Below are positions 33,712 through 40,729 of a DNA stretch of 64,000 nt, in pieces. Source of the stretch: Candidatus Saccharimonadota bacterium (GTDB lineage Bacteria; Patescibacteriota; Saccharimonadia; Saccharimonadales; UBA4665); assembly GCA_028289245.1 (NCBI GenBank), contig JAQGGT010000007.1:103491-167490 (forward strand), given 5' to 3'. The notes beneath the pieces are model-generated. The model searched no databases. It was not told where the DNA came from and saw nothing but the letters and a program-made list of their open reading frames with translations. The stretch's first letter is position 1. Every line of letters begins with the position of its first letter. The translations under genes and the position numbers were made by a program.

Positions 33712-35646
33712 ATGTACTATTACTTTGTTTGGGTCCGGAGCAATCGCTACCACGGTAAAGAAGCACTCACCTATAGCCACGAGTCCGTCATCAAAACCGG
33801 TTCGCTCGTAGAGGTGGAGATGCAGCGCGAGGTGGTGATGGGCGTAGTTACCGGCGCCACGGCCGAACCGCGCTTTAAGACTAAGCCGATCCGCACCGTC
33901 TATAAGCTGCCGCCGATTCCGCAGCACCTGCTGCAAGTTACGCTGTGGCTGCAGAGCTACTACCCCGCACCGCTGGGGATTATCAGCCAGCAGCTGGTAC
34001 CGGCGGCCTTTAGTGAGGCGGTGCTCGCCAAACACGAGCTACCGCAGTTTGCACCGCCCGACCCGAGCAGCCTGCCGCCGCTGACCGCCGAGCAAACCGA
34101 TGCGCTCGCTGCCATGCAAGCCCGCAATAGTTACCTTCTGCACGGCACAACCGGCAGCGGTAAGACGCGTTTATACATTGAGCTGGCTCTGCAGACGATT
34201 GCCGCCGGCAAGTCGGCGCTGATTCTGACGCCCGAGATCAGCCTGACCTCGCAGCTGGCTGCGAACTTCCAGAAGATCTTTGGCAGCCGGGTATTAGTGC
34301 TGCATTCCCAGCAAGCGCCCGCCGAGCGTCGTCAGGCTTGGCTAACAAGCCTGCGTACCGACCAGCCACTGATCATTATCGGGCCACGCTCTGCCCTGTT
34401 TAACCCGGTCCGTAAGTTAGGCTTGATCGTACTGGACGAGGCCCACGAGGCGGCCTACAAGCAGGAGCAGGCGCCGCAGTACCAAGCTGGTCGGGTGGCA
34501 GCCCAGCTGGCGGTGCTCACCGGCGCCAAGCTGGTGCTCGGCTCGGCTACCCCATCGGTCAGCGATTACTTTTTGGCCCTGCAAAAGCAGCGGCCAATCA
34601 TCGAGCTACGCCATCTGGCACGCGGCGAGCTCCAGCCGACGTCGATGAATATCATCGACATGCGTGAGCGCAGCCTGTTTTCGCGCTCGCCATATTTGAG
34701 CCAACCGCTCATCGAAGCTGTCCAAACCGCCCTGCAGCGCGGCGAGCAGACTATTTTGTACCTCAACCGCCGCGGCACCGCCCGGATGGTGCTCTGTGAG
34801 CACTGTGGCTGGCAGGCTGACTGCCCCCACTGTGATCTACCCCTCACCTATCACGGTGACCGCCACGAGCTGCGTTGCCACAGCTGCGACTACCACGCTC
34901 CGGCGCCCTCCAGCTGTCCCGAATGCGGCCATCCGTCTATCTTATTTAAGACGGCCGGCACCAAAGCCATCGTCGAAGAAGCCGAGCGGCTGTTTCCGCA
35001 GGCCCGGATTGCCCGCTTCGACACCGACAACGTTCGGGCCGAGCGCTTTGAGCAGCACTACGAAGCCATCACGCGCGGCGAAGTCGACATTTTGGTAGGC
35101 ACGCAACTGCTGGCCAAAGGCCTCGATTTACCGAAGTTAAGCACACTCGGCGTCATCCTGGCCGACACCAGCTTATACATGCCCGATTTCTCAGCCGAGG
35201 AACGCACCTATCAGCTACTCAACCAAGTGCTTGGCCGGGTTGGCCGCGGCCACGTCGACGGCCATGCCTTTGTACAAACCTACCACCCTGAGCACCCGCT
35301 GATCGGCTTCGCCATTCGCGACGATTACCAGGCCTTTTACAACTACGAGATCGCCGTCCGCAAGCAGTTTCTGTTCCCACCCTTTTGCTTCATGCTCAAG
35401 CTGTCCTGCCGCCGGGCCAGCGTGGCCGCCGCCGAGAAAGCCGCCAACAAGCTCCGCGAGCTGCTCGAAACTGGCGGCTATAAAGTCCGCGTCGAGGGCC
35501 CGGCCCCATCGTTTTACGAGAAGCTGCAGGGCAAATTCCAGTGGCAGATCATCGTCAAAGCCGTTGAGCGCGGCGAGCTGCTACGCATCATCGCCGACCT
35601 TCCCGCCAACTGGTCGTACGATATCGACCCCGTCGACCTGCTGTAG
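33712..35646 (+). CDS. priA: Primosomal replication restart helicase PriA
   Basis: This 644-aa SF2 helicase reloads the replisome at collapsed forks. Residues 1-105 form the 3'-DNA-binding domain. Walker A is TTGSGKTRLYIELALQTI near residue 145, and motif II is VLDEAHEAAYKQEQAPQY, the PriA-type DEAH. A zinc-binding block has eight cysteines between about residues 361 and 405 (CEHCGWQADCPHC, RCHSCDY, CPECG). The C-terminal helicase lobe has LVGTQLLAKGLDLP. TACACT at 33700-33705 ends 6 nt before the ATG, so it is predicted leaderless. Confidence 0.97.
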   Translation: MYYYFVWVRSNRYHGKEALTYSHESVIKTGSLVEVEMQREVVMGVVTGATAEPRFKTKPIRTVYKLPPIPQHLLQVTLWLQSYYPAPLGIISQQLVPAAFSEAVLAKHELPQFAPPDPSSLPPLTAEQTDALAAMQARNSYLLHGTTGSGKTRLYIELALQTIAAGKSALILTPEISLTSQLAANFQKIFGSRVLVLHSQQAPAERRQAWLTSLRTDQPLIIIGPRSALFNPVRKLGLIVLDEAHEAAYKQEQAPQYQAGRVAAQLAVLTGAKLVLGSATPSVSDYFLALQKQRPIIELRHLARGELQPTSMNIIDMRERSLFSRSPYLSQPLIEAVQTALQRGEQTILYLNRRGTARMVLCEHCGWQADCPHCDLPLTYHGDRHELRCHSCDYHAPAPSSCPECGHPSILFKTAGTKAIVEEAERLFPQARIARFDTDNVRAERFEQHYEAITRGEVDILVGTQLLAKGLDLPKLSTLGVILADTSLYMPDFSAEERTYQLLNQVLGRVGRGHVDGHAFVQTYHPEHPLIGFAIRDDYQAFYNYEIAVRKQFLFPPFCFMLKLSCRRASVAAAEKAANKLRELLETGGYKVRVEGPAPSFYEKLQGKFQWQIIVKAVERGELLRIIADLPANWSYDIDPVDLL

Positions 35647-35707
35647 TTTGGGACTCGGCGGGACTTAATGTACATAGCAACTACGTTTGATACAAAGTTC
35701 CTGGGCA

Positions 35708-35980
35708 ATGAAAGTACAGACGTCAATGCGCCTTGAGATAGAGTTAAAAAAAGATGCCCAAATTCTTGCCGATCAGATGGGAATCGATTTCACAAAGTTG
35801 GTAGAGCTATTACTGCGCCAAGCGGTCAAGGAACGCGGGGAGTTACTCGCTAGTTTGCGAGAGCATCCTGCTCGTATGAGCGACGCCGAACTCATGATAA
35901 AGACACGTCAGCTCAACGGTGAAGCGCACGCCCGCTGGTGGCGGGAACAAAAAAATGTCATCGGGCGAAAGCTGCATTAA
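35708..35980 (+). CDS. RelB/DinJ-like ribbon-helix-helix protein (orphan antitoxin-like)
   Basis: This 90-aa protein has RLEIELKKDAQILADQMGI followed by DFTKLVELLLRQAVKERG, which fits the beta strand plus two helices of RelB/DinJ-type DNA-binding antitoxins. The C-terminal 40 residues, where such proteins usually wrap the toxin, are basic and end WWREQKNVIGRKLH. No toxin (RelE, YafQ, MazF) is adjacent: priA lies upstream and def downstream. ATG at 35708 is chosen; a longer frame with a TTG start has no extra support. Confidence 0.65.
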   Translation: MKVQTSMRLEIELKKDAQILADQMGIDFTKLVELLLRQAVKERGELLASLREHPARMSDAELMIKTRQLNGEAHARWWREQKNVIGRKLH

Positions 35981-36037
35981 GAGAGCCAGTCAAAACAGGT
36001 GACGTAAGGAGTTATTTCGGGTATAATCGGTGAGAAT

Positions 36038-36616
36038 ATGACCAAAGACGACATCATTGCCCTGCCAAACACGCATTTACGCCAGAAGTCGGAGCGGGTC
36101 GGCATTATTACGCCGGAGATCCTGCAGATTGTGGCCGACATGGAAGCGGCTACTATCAATTGGGACGAAAGTCGCGACCATGAGGTTGGCGTGGCGCTGG
36201 CGGCGGTGCAGATCGACCGGCTCTATAAAATTGTGGTGGTCCGCAACAATTACGACGATAAAAGCGACCACACGTTTACCGCTTTTATTAACCCGGAGAT
36301 CACTAAATTCGAGGGTAAGCTGGAGGCGGATTTTGAGGGCTGTTTGAGCGTGCCGAATGTGTATGGCAAAGTGTCGCGTTACAGCAAAGTGAAGGTCAAG
36401 GCACTCAACATCGAGGGTCAGGAGTTTCGGGTGACGGCCGAGGGCTTCTTGGCGCGGATTTTTCAGCACGAGATCGACCACACGAACGGTATTGTTTTTA
36501 TCGACCACATTCGGGATGATCCGGAGGCATTTTATCGCCTGCAAGACGATGGTCAGCTCGGAAAAATCGACTACGACCAAGTACGCGAGGACGCTGAGCT
36601 ATGGCCAGCCGACTGA
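36038..36616 (+). CDS. def: Peptide deformylase
   Basis: This 192-aa metalloenzyme removes formyl groups from nascent N-terminal Met. The three signature motifs are visible in slightly altered form: VGVALAAVQID (motif 1, usually GxGLAAxQ), EGCLSVPNVYG (motif 2, Cys metal ligand) and FQHEIDHTNGIVFIDHI (motif 3, HExxH). TATAAT ends 10 nt before the ATG, with GGTGAG between, so the leader is only a few nt. It overlaps fmt by 16 nt, pairing deformylation with formylation. Confidence 0.95.
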   Translation: MTKDDIIALPNTHLRQKSERVGIITPEILQIVADMEAATINWDESRDHEVGVALAAVQIDRLYKIVVVRNNYDDKSDHTFTAFINPEITKFEGKLEADFEGCLSVPNVYGKVSRYSKVKVKALNIEGQEFRVTAEGFLARIFQHEIDHTNGIVFIDHIRDDPEAFYRLQDDGQLGKIDYDQVREDAELWPAD

Positions 36617-37539
36617 GCGAGGAGCCGATTGTCTTTTTGGGCAGTGGGCCGGTGGCGGCCGCTAGTCTGCGCTTGCTGGCGGAGCATTTTATCATTGAGG
36701 CGGTGGTTACCAAGCCGCAGCCGGAGCACCATAAAGCGACGTTCCCTGTCCTGGCCGCGGCCACCGAGCTGGGTCTGCCGGTGCGCACTACCAGCAACAA
36801 GGCCGAGCTGTCGGAGCTGATGGCCGCAAAACCATTTACCAGTCGCCTCGGCGTGGTGATCGACTACGGTATTATCATCGCCCAGGACGTTATTGATTAC
36901 TTCCCGATGGGCATCGTAAATAGCCACTTTAGCCTGCTGCCTGAATGGCGTGGTGCCGATCCGATCACCTTCAGCATTTTGAGCGGCCAGGAGCGGACCG
37001 GCATCAGCTTGATGCTGATTGTGGCCGCGCTCGATGAGGGCCCGCTGCTCAAGCAAGTCCCCTACACGCTGCCGCATGGTATCACCACGCCGGAACTCAC
37101 CGACCAATTGGTCAAGCTGAGCGATCAAGCGCTGGCCGACACGCTGCCCGGCTACCTGACCGGTGACATCACGCCTCAGCCCCAGCTAGAAGCCAGCATT
37201 TTGGACGATAAGACGCCTACCTACTCGCGCAAGCTCAGCAAACAAGACGCCGTGCTCGATTATAATAAAACCGCCCTGGAACTAGAGCGCGAAGTCCGGG
37301 CTTTCGCTGGTTGGCCGCGCAGCCGGACGCGCATTGCCGATATCGATGTGGTGATAACGGCCGCTCACGTCGAAGACGGCGAGGGCGCGCAAGGCGCTCT
37401 ATGGCTCGGCGACAAGAACTTTGGCATGTATTGCCAAACTGGCGTGCTGGTCTTTGACCGCCTGATCCCAGCCGGCAAAAAAGAGATGGATGCCGCGGCC
37501 TTTCTGGCGGGCTATCGGCCGAGCCAAGACTTAACCTAG
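36601..37539 (+). CDS. fmt: Methionyl-tRNA formyltransferase
   Basis: This 312-aa enzyme formylates initiator Met-tRNA using 10-formyl-tetrahydrofolate. The catalytic block is GIVNSHFSLLPEWRGADPITFSIL near residues 101-124 (Asn, His and later Asp of the formyltransferase fold). The C-terminal OB-like domain begins near residue 210 (TYSRKLSKQDAVLDYNKTA). It starts inside the end of def (16-nt overlap, different frame), a common def-fmt pair. No separate promoter is visible. Confidence 0.95.
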   Translation: MASRLSEEPIVFLGSGPVAAASLRLLAEHFIIEAVVTKPQPEHHKATFPVLAAATELGLPVRTTSNKAELSELMAAKPFTSRLGVVIDYGIIIAQDVIDYFPMGIVNSHFSLLPEWRGADPITFSILSGQERTGISLMLIVAALDEGPLLKQVPYTLPHGITTPELTDQLVKLSDQALADTLPGYLTGDITPQPQLEASILDDKTPTYSRKLSKQDAVLDYNKTALELEREVRAFAGWPRSRTRIADIDVVITAAHVEDGEGAQGALWLGDKNFGMYCQTGVLVFDRLIPAGKKEMDAAAFLAGYRPSQDLT

Positions 37540-38163
37540 CTAGACGGCGGGTCCAGCTGGTGGCTGCTGACTAGGGTACTGCGGCTGAACGGGCTGTGGT
37601 GGTTGATACTGGGGTTGGGGCGCCGGGGCGTATTGCTGCGGCTCAGGCGGAGCGGCGTAGGGCTGCGCCGGCGCAGGTGCCTGTTGCGGTTGGTAGCCAG
37701 GGTCACCCTGTGGCGCCGGTTGTGGTGGCTGATATGGCTGGGGCGCCGGTGCGTATTGCTGCGGTTGTGGTTGCGGAGCGTATTGCTGGGGCGCCGGCGG
37801 GGCATATTGCTGCGGAATGGCGGCTGGTTGCTGGGGCGGCAGCTGGGCTTGCTGCTGACTAGCGACTAAAATCTGTGGCGCCGAAGCGGCAACTTCGGCT
37901 CGGAGCTTGTCGAACTCTTCTTGGACAATGTCTTTATAATTAGGAAAATTCGTTTCGAGCCATTTGAAGGCGCCGGCATCGTCCTTGGCCTCGAAGTAAC
38001 GCTCAAACTCGTCGAGCTGCTCGTTAGACATTTGGTCGGCTAGGCGCATACCGACACGCATCTCGAGCGTCTCGTAAATATGCTTGAGCAGGCTGTTTTT
38101 CTCGGCGTCCGGCAGGCCGCCAAGCCCGATCTCCTGAAGTAAGTTGTCATCAATCTTTAACAT
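37540..38163 (-). CDS. DUF5663-like protein with Pro/Gln-rich tail
   Basis: This 207-aa protein has an N-terminal domain of about 95 residues: LQEIGLGGLPDAEKNSLLKH, then QMSNEQLDEFERYFEAKDDAGAFKWLETNFPNYKDIV. That pattern fits the DUF5663 domain common in CPR genomes. The remaining 110 residues are Pro, Gln, Ala and Tyr repeats with no fold expected. The function of the family is unknown to me. TACAAT at 38172-38177 ends 8 nt before the ATG, so it is predicted leaderless. The stop abuts fmt's stop convergently. The hammerhead cassette array begins just upstream. Confidence 0.8.
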   Translation of the reverse strand: MLKIDDNLLQEIGLGGLPDAEKNSLLKHIYETLEMRVGMRLADQMSNEQLDEFERYFEAKDDAGAFKWLETNFPNYKDIVQEEFDKLRAEVAASAPQILVASQQQAQLPPQQPAAIPQQYAPPAPQQYAPQPQPQQYAPAPQPYQPPQPAPQGDPGYQPQQAPAPAQPYAAPPEPQQYAPAPQPQYQPPQPVQPQYPSQQPPAGPAV

Positions 38164-38210
38164 ATGCTTCCATTGTACACTATGACCCCCGTGGGGCGCT
38201 TGCTAGAAAA

Positions 38211-38264
38211 TTCGCTTTCGCTGTTTACAGCTCATCAACACGACTAAAAAATTCGTGGAGCGAA
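38211..38264 (-). ncRNA. Hammerhead ribozyme 1 (type III), C3-to-U variant
   Basis: Read on the minus strand from 38264: stem III strand UUCGCU, cleavage nucleotide C (38258), then stem I CACGA/UCGUG with a 9-nt loop. The core reads UUGAUGA (38238-38232), followed by stem II GCUG-UAAA-CAGC, GAA, and closing strand AGCGAA. All three stems pair fully. The first core base is U where hammerheads require C3, a position that pairs with G8 in the active fold. This copy is therefore probably slow or inactive unless the U-G wobble is tolerated. Predicted cleavage is between 38258 and 38257. Confidence 0.85.
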
Positions 38265-38350
38265 TATGACAAGCAGACATTGGGTTTAGGAAGAAAGCAC
38301 ACGAGGATCCGTGACAACCGTAGACCAATGCCTACTTGCCAGATTCGCTC
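38258..38350 (-). ncRNA. Structured 3'-UTR element E1 (long hairpin)
   Basis: The minus-strand RNA from 38350 to 38258 folds as GAGCGAAU pairing with AUUCGCUC. A single C-U mismatch follows, then UGGCAAG with CUUGUCA and a further 10 bp, for about 25 bp in total. The stem is capped by a domain of about 40 nt containing a CACG-GAUCCU-CGUG hairpin. Several pairs are G-U only on the minus strand, which points to selection on this RNA strand. It starts 11 nt after the stop of the 140-aa gene. Its terminal base is the hammerhead cleavage nucleotide. Confidence 0.85.
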
Positions 38351-38361
38351 GGGGGTACGAG

Positions 38362-38784
38362 CTACAGGTACTGGCCGTACTGATTGGCGGTGGCGATGGG
38401 CTGGGCCGGGTTGGCCATGATGCGAAGGGTGAACGTGTCGTCGTCGATGGGGAAGCCGGGGATCTCGGCGTGGTCGAAGCCATGGGTGGCCTGACCGAGC
38501 AGCTCGTCGGAGAGCTCACCGTTGAGCCAAAGCACCACCGCGTGCTCTGCCGAGATGTACACCATGGCGATCTGCTTGCTGATGCCCTTGTTGCGATCCT
38601 CCTTGATGCAGGTGCGGATGCGGTCGAAGATGGTGTTGTTCTGCACGCGCACCGCCATCCTGGCTTCGTTGTCGAGAACGCCGGTGAAGCGCAGGCCGCC
38701 GGGCGTCTTGTAGCCGGTGAAGCCGAAGAAGTTGACGCTGAACTTGTCGTGCGTGAACTTGGACCTGTGGTGGTCGACGGTCAT
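38362..38784 (-). CDS. Cassette 1 protein, unknown function (140 aa)
   Basis: This 140-aa soluble protein begins MTVDHHRSKFTHDKF and has a central region with IRTCIKEDRNKGISKQIAMVY and a segment AVVLWLNGELSDELLG. It contains one Cys and no membrane segment. I recognise no family. The start has GAGGAGAAGGG upstream. It has its own extended -10 promoter (38948-38953), a hairpin leader, and a 3' E element plus hammerhead, so the coding strand is well supported despite an open antisense frame. Confidence 0.8.
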   Translation of the reverse strand: MTVDHHRSKFTHDKFSVNFFGFTGYKTPGGLRFTGVLDNEARMAVRVQNNTIFDRIRTCIKEDRNKGISKQIAMVYISAEHAVVLWLNGELSDELLGQATHGFDHAEIPGFPIDDDTFTLRIMANPAQPIATANQYGQYL

Positions 38785-38850
38785 GGGACTGCCCTTCTCC
38801 TCATCGGCGGAATGCCTCCAAGCACCGCTTGGTTGTGTGCTCCTAATAAG

Positions 38851-38898
38851 ACACAAGATGAGATGCCAAAGCTTATGCGCTGGCATCTCACCTCGTGT
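38851..38898 (-). promoter_or_regulatory. Cassette 1 leader hairpin
   Basis: ACACGAGGTGAGATGCCA pairs with TGGCATCTCATCTTGTGT as minus-strand RNA over 18 bp; the two differences from perfect symmetry are G-U wobbles. The loop is 12 nt. Cassettes 2 and 3 have different sequences with the same fold and the shared foot ACAAGATGA. A smaller hairpin CCAAGC-GGT-GCTTGG lies between it and the Shine-Dalgarno. Confidence 0.8.
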
Positions 38899-38899
38899 T

Positions 38900-38956
38900 T
38901 GTCTACTTGTCAAAGTGCTTCGGAGTAATCTCTCACAAAACAGTAGTATTCTAACA
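38900..38956 (-). promoter_or_regulatory. Cassette 1 promoter and 13-nt anti-E motif
   Basis: The extended -10 is TGT then TAGAAT (38948-38956). The early leader has a GUUUUGUGAGAG segment, the CGAAGCACUUUG mini-hairpin, and UGACAAGUAGACA (38912-38900). This last motif can pair with UGUCUGCUUGUCA in the 3' strand of E1 through 13 pairs, one of them G-U. Confidence 0.75.
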
Positions 38957-39015
38957 TAAAGAGTAAAAAATACAATACTTCGGCAGTACGTATCCTAAGG
39001 TAAGAGTTGGTTTGG

Positions 39016-39067
39016 TTCGCTTTCGTCCTTGAGGACTCATCAGCACGACTTACATTCGTGGAGCGAA
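39016..39067 (-). ncRNA. Hammerhead ribozyme 2 (type III), intact core
   Basis: Read on the minus strand from 39067: UUCGCU, cleavage nucleotide C (39061), stem I CACGA-loop-UCGUG, then CUGAUGA (39043-39037). Stem II GUCC-UCAA-GGAC, GAA and closing strand AGCGAA follow. Every conserved core nucleotide of the hammerhead consensus is present (C3 U4 G5 A6 N7 G8 A9, G12 A13 A14, A15.1-U16.1, H17). All three helices are perfectly paired (5-6 bp, 5 bp, 4 bp). Predicted self-cleavage is between 39061 and 39060, at the base of E2. Confidence 0.95.
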
Positions 39068-39154
39068 TATGACAAGCAGACATTGGGGTTTAGGAAGAAA
39101 GCACACGAGGATCCGTGACAACCGTAGACCAATGTCCACTTGCCATAGTCGCTC
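39061..39154 (-). ncRNA. Structured 3'-UTR element E2 (long hairpin)
   Basis: It has the same fold as E1 and is nearly identical over about 95 nt. The outer stem is GAGCGA/UCGCUC, then the single C-U mismatch, UAUGGCAAG with CUUGUCAUA, and UGGACAUUGG with CCAAUGUCUG. The mismatch lies two positions nearer the base than in E1, yet total stem length is unchanged. It begins 6 nt after the stop of the 105-aa gene and ends at the hammerhead 2 cleavage site. Confidence 0.88.
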
Positions 39155-39160
39155 GGGGAG

Positions 39161-39478
39161 CTAGCGGTGGAGCTTGACGACCGGGATGTACTTGGTGTCG
39201 GCGGGGCTGACGTAGCTGGGCTCCTTCTCGGGAGACCAGGTCGCGCCGGGCGGAACCCAGACGTGGAAGCCGTCTCTCGTCAGCTTGATGCGCATCTCGA
39301 CGCTACCGTCGGGCCGGTCCTTGATGGAGTACTTCGGGTGAAGCCAGCACTGACGGTCGGCATCGACCCACATGCCCCAGGGGACGATGTACGCGGTCTG
39401 GCCGGTGGTCATGCTGTCGACGGTCGGCGCCTCGAGGTCTTCGGGAAGGGTGGCTTGGCGGTTGCTGTGCAGAAGCAT
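39161..39478 (-). CDS. Cassette 2 protein, unknown function (105 aa)
   Basis: This 105-aa soluble protein is rich in Pro, Trp and charged residues (VPWGMWVDADRQCWLHPKYS, VEMRIKLTRDGFHVWVPPGA), which suggests a small beta-rich fold. No family is recognised. ATG at 39478 is preceded by AGAGAGG. A longer in-frame extension exists, but it runs through the leader hairpin and lacks a Shine-Dalgarno. It is flanked by its own promoter and hairpin leader upstream and by E2 plus hammerhead 2 downstream. Confidence 0.78.
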   Translation of the reverse strand: MLLHSNRQATLPEDLEAPTVDSMTTGQTAYIVPWGMWVDADRQCWLHPKYSIKDRPDGSVEMRIKLTRDGFHVWVPPGATWSPEKEPSYVSPADTKYIPVVKLHR

Positions 39479-39545
39479 GGCATACCTCTCTTGGGTGGAA
39501 GTGCCGGATAGTGTGAGGGTGTCGAGCGGGTGTTTTCTTACTTTT

Positions 39546-39594
39546 ACAAGATGAACTGCGAAAACGCGCTCAGCGTACTCACAGTTCATCTCGT
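39546..39594 (-). promoter_or_regulatory. Cassette 2 leader hairpin
   Basis: ACGAGATGAACTG pairs with CAGTTCATCTTGT as minus-strand RNA (13 bp, one G-U) around a 23-nt loop that holds its own small inverted repeat. Compared with cassette 1, the upper stem sequence is different but still complementary, so the pairing rather than the sequence is kept. Confidence 0.8.
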
Positions 39595-39597
39595 ATC

Positions 39598-39657
39598 TGT
39601 CTGCTTGTCAAAGTGCTTTGGAGGAACACGCCTCAACAAAACACTAGTATTTTAACA
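39598..39657 (-). promoter_or_regulatory. Cassette 2 promoter and 13-nt anti-E motif
   Basis: The extended -10 is TGT plus TAAAAT (39649-39657). In the leader, UGACAAGCAGACA (39610-39598) is the exact 13-nt reverse complement of UGUCUGCUUGUCA in the 3' strand of E2. It is preceded by the CAAAGCACUUUG mini-hairpin shared with cassette 3 and, nearly, cassette 1. Confidence 0.78.
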
Positions 39658-39697
39658 TAAAAGCTTTAAAAAAGCAATATCTCAGCACCGGTGATGG

Positions 39698-39751
39698 TTC
39701 GCTTTCGTCCTCGCAGGACTCCTCAGTACAACTATGCGTTTGTAGAGCGAA
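39698..39751 (-). ncRNA. Hammerhead ribozyme 3 (type III), variant with compensatory stem I
   Basis: Read on the minus strand from 39751: UUCGCU, cleavage nucleotide C (39745), stem I UACAA-loop-UUGUA, then CUGAGGA (39726-39720). Stem II GUCC-UGCGA-GGAC, GAA and closing strand AGCGAA follow. The core has G at position 7, which is not conserved in hammerheads. Stem I differs from copies 1 and 2 (CACGA/UCGUG) on both strands, so base pairing is preserved by paired changes. Predicted cleavage is between 39745 and 39744. Confidence 0.93.
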
Positions 39752-39830
39752 TATGACAAGCAGACATGGGGTAGGAAAACACACGAGAATCCGTGACCTA
39801 TGAACCAATGTCCACTTGCCAGATTCGCTC
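39745..39830 (-). ncRNA. Structured 3'-UTR element E3 (long hairpin)
   Basis: The outer stem GAGCGAAU/AUUCGCUC, C-U mismatch, UGGCAAG/CUUGUCA and UGGACAU/AUGUCUG are as in E1 and E2. The apical domain is shorter and differs in sequence, but keeps the CACG-GAUUCU-CGUG hairpin and has an extra UAGG/CCUA pairing. It begins 27 nt after the stop of the 93-aa gene and ends at the hammerhead 3 cleavage site. Confidence 0.85.
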
Positions 39831-39857
39831 GTCAGGCATGATGCCTTGAGTCCACCG

Positions 39858-40139
39858 CTAGGACTGGGAGCGTTGGGCTTCGAGCTCGCACTCGAGTTCG
39901 GTGATGCGCTCGCGCAGTGTGTTGATCTCCTGCTGAGTGGCTGCTTGCTCACACTCGTAGTCTCGGCGGTCGTACTTATCGTAGTGCTCCTGGGGCGCAC
40001 CGATCGGCTCATTGGTCGTCCAGACAAAGAAGCTGCCATTGCAACCCGGTCGGGCACACGCAAAGCCGCTCTTCGTTCCACGCTCCCAGTACTCCGCGCC
40101 TTCGCGCAGGTGTCGCTTGAACTTCAGATGACAGTTCAT
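39858..40139 (-). CDS. Cassette 3 second protein, zinc-finger-like (93 aa)
   Basis: This 93-aa protein has an N-terminal region with Cys and His residues (MNCHLKFKRHL, then FACARPGCNGSFFVW), reminiscent of a small zinc finger. It continues into a strongly charged helical C-terminus (TQQEINTLRERITELECELE) that should form a coiled coil. No family is recognised. AGGGAGAAC precedes the ATG. It lies 10 nt after the 167-aa gene, in the same transcript. Confidence 0.78.
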   Translation of the reverse strand: MNCHLKFKRHLREGAEYWERGTKSGFACARPGCNGSFFVWTTNEPIGAPQEHYDKYDRRDYECEQAATQQEINTLRERITELECELEAQRSQS

Positions 40140-40149
40140 GTCGTTCTCC

Positions 40150-40653
40150 CTAGAAGAGGTAGGCGGTGTGCCTGGCTTGCTCGAGCTGGCTGCTGAGTCG
40201 GTCGATGGTGGCGTTGAGGTTGTTCCGCTGGCGGAGCTCGATGAGCATGGCGTCGATGTTCTCGACGAACTGCGCACGGCTCGGGTTCGTGATGAACGCG
40301 GGCTTGGTGAAGGCGTCGTCGCCGAGGGTGGTGGCGAACCTGATGTCGTCGTCCAGCACCTGCTTGATCTTGCCCAAGACATCCCAAAGGACGTCCTGCA
40401 GGGTGAAGATCTCGGGGGCTTGAACCATGAAGCCAAACTGGCCGTACATCGTCTGAAGACCGCTGAGGGTCTCGAGCGCATCGATCAGCTGGTTGCCGAT
40501 AGGCGTGAACGGATCATCTCCACCGCGCTCTCGCAACCAGCTGGCGTTCACATAACTGCCGGGGGAACCGTTTTGCATGAGCTTGGCATCCAGGTGGAAA
40601 GTGACTTCCGGGCTTTGGATGTAGCGCAGTTGCAGCATAACATTTGTAGCCAT
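40150..40653 (-). CDS. Cassette 3 first protein, unknown function (167 aa)
   Basis: This 167-aa soluble protein starts MATNVMLQLRYIQSPEVTFH. The N-terminal 50 residues look beta-rich, and the remainder is helical with a C-terminal coiled-coil-like stretch (DAMLIELRQRNNLNATIDRL). No family is recognised. GAGGAGAGA lies upstream of the ATG at 40653. Two overlapping antisense frames exist but lack start signals. Confidence 0.8.
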   Translation of the reverse strand: MATNVMLQLRYIQSPEVTFHLDAKLMQNGSPGSYVNASWLRERGGDDPFTPIGNQLIDALETLSGLQTMYGQFGFMVQAPEIFTLQDVLWDVLGKIKQVLDDDIRFATTLGDDAFTKPAFITNPSRAQFVENIDAMLIELRQRNNLNATIDRLSSQLEQARHTAYLF

Positions 40654-40729
40654 GGCAATACTCTCTCCTCAAATTTGGCGGGGCTGCCTCTCGCGGAGCG
40701 AGCGTGTGTATTCCTTACACACAAGATGA

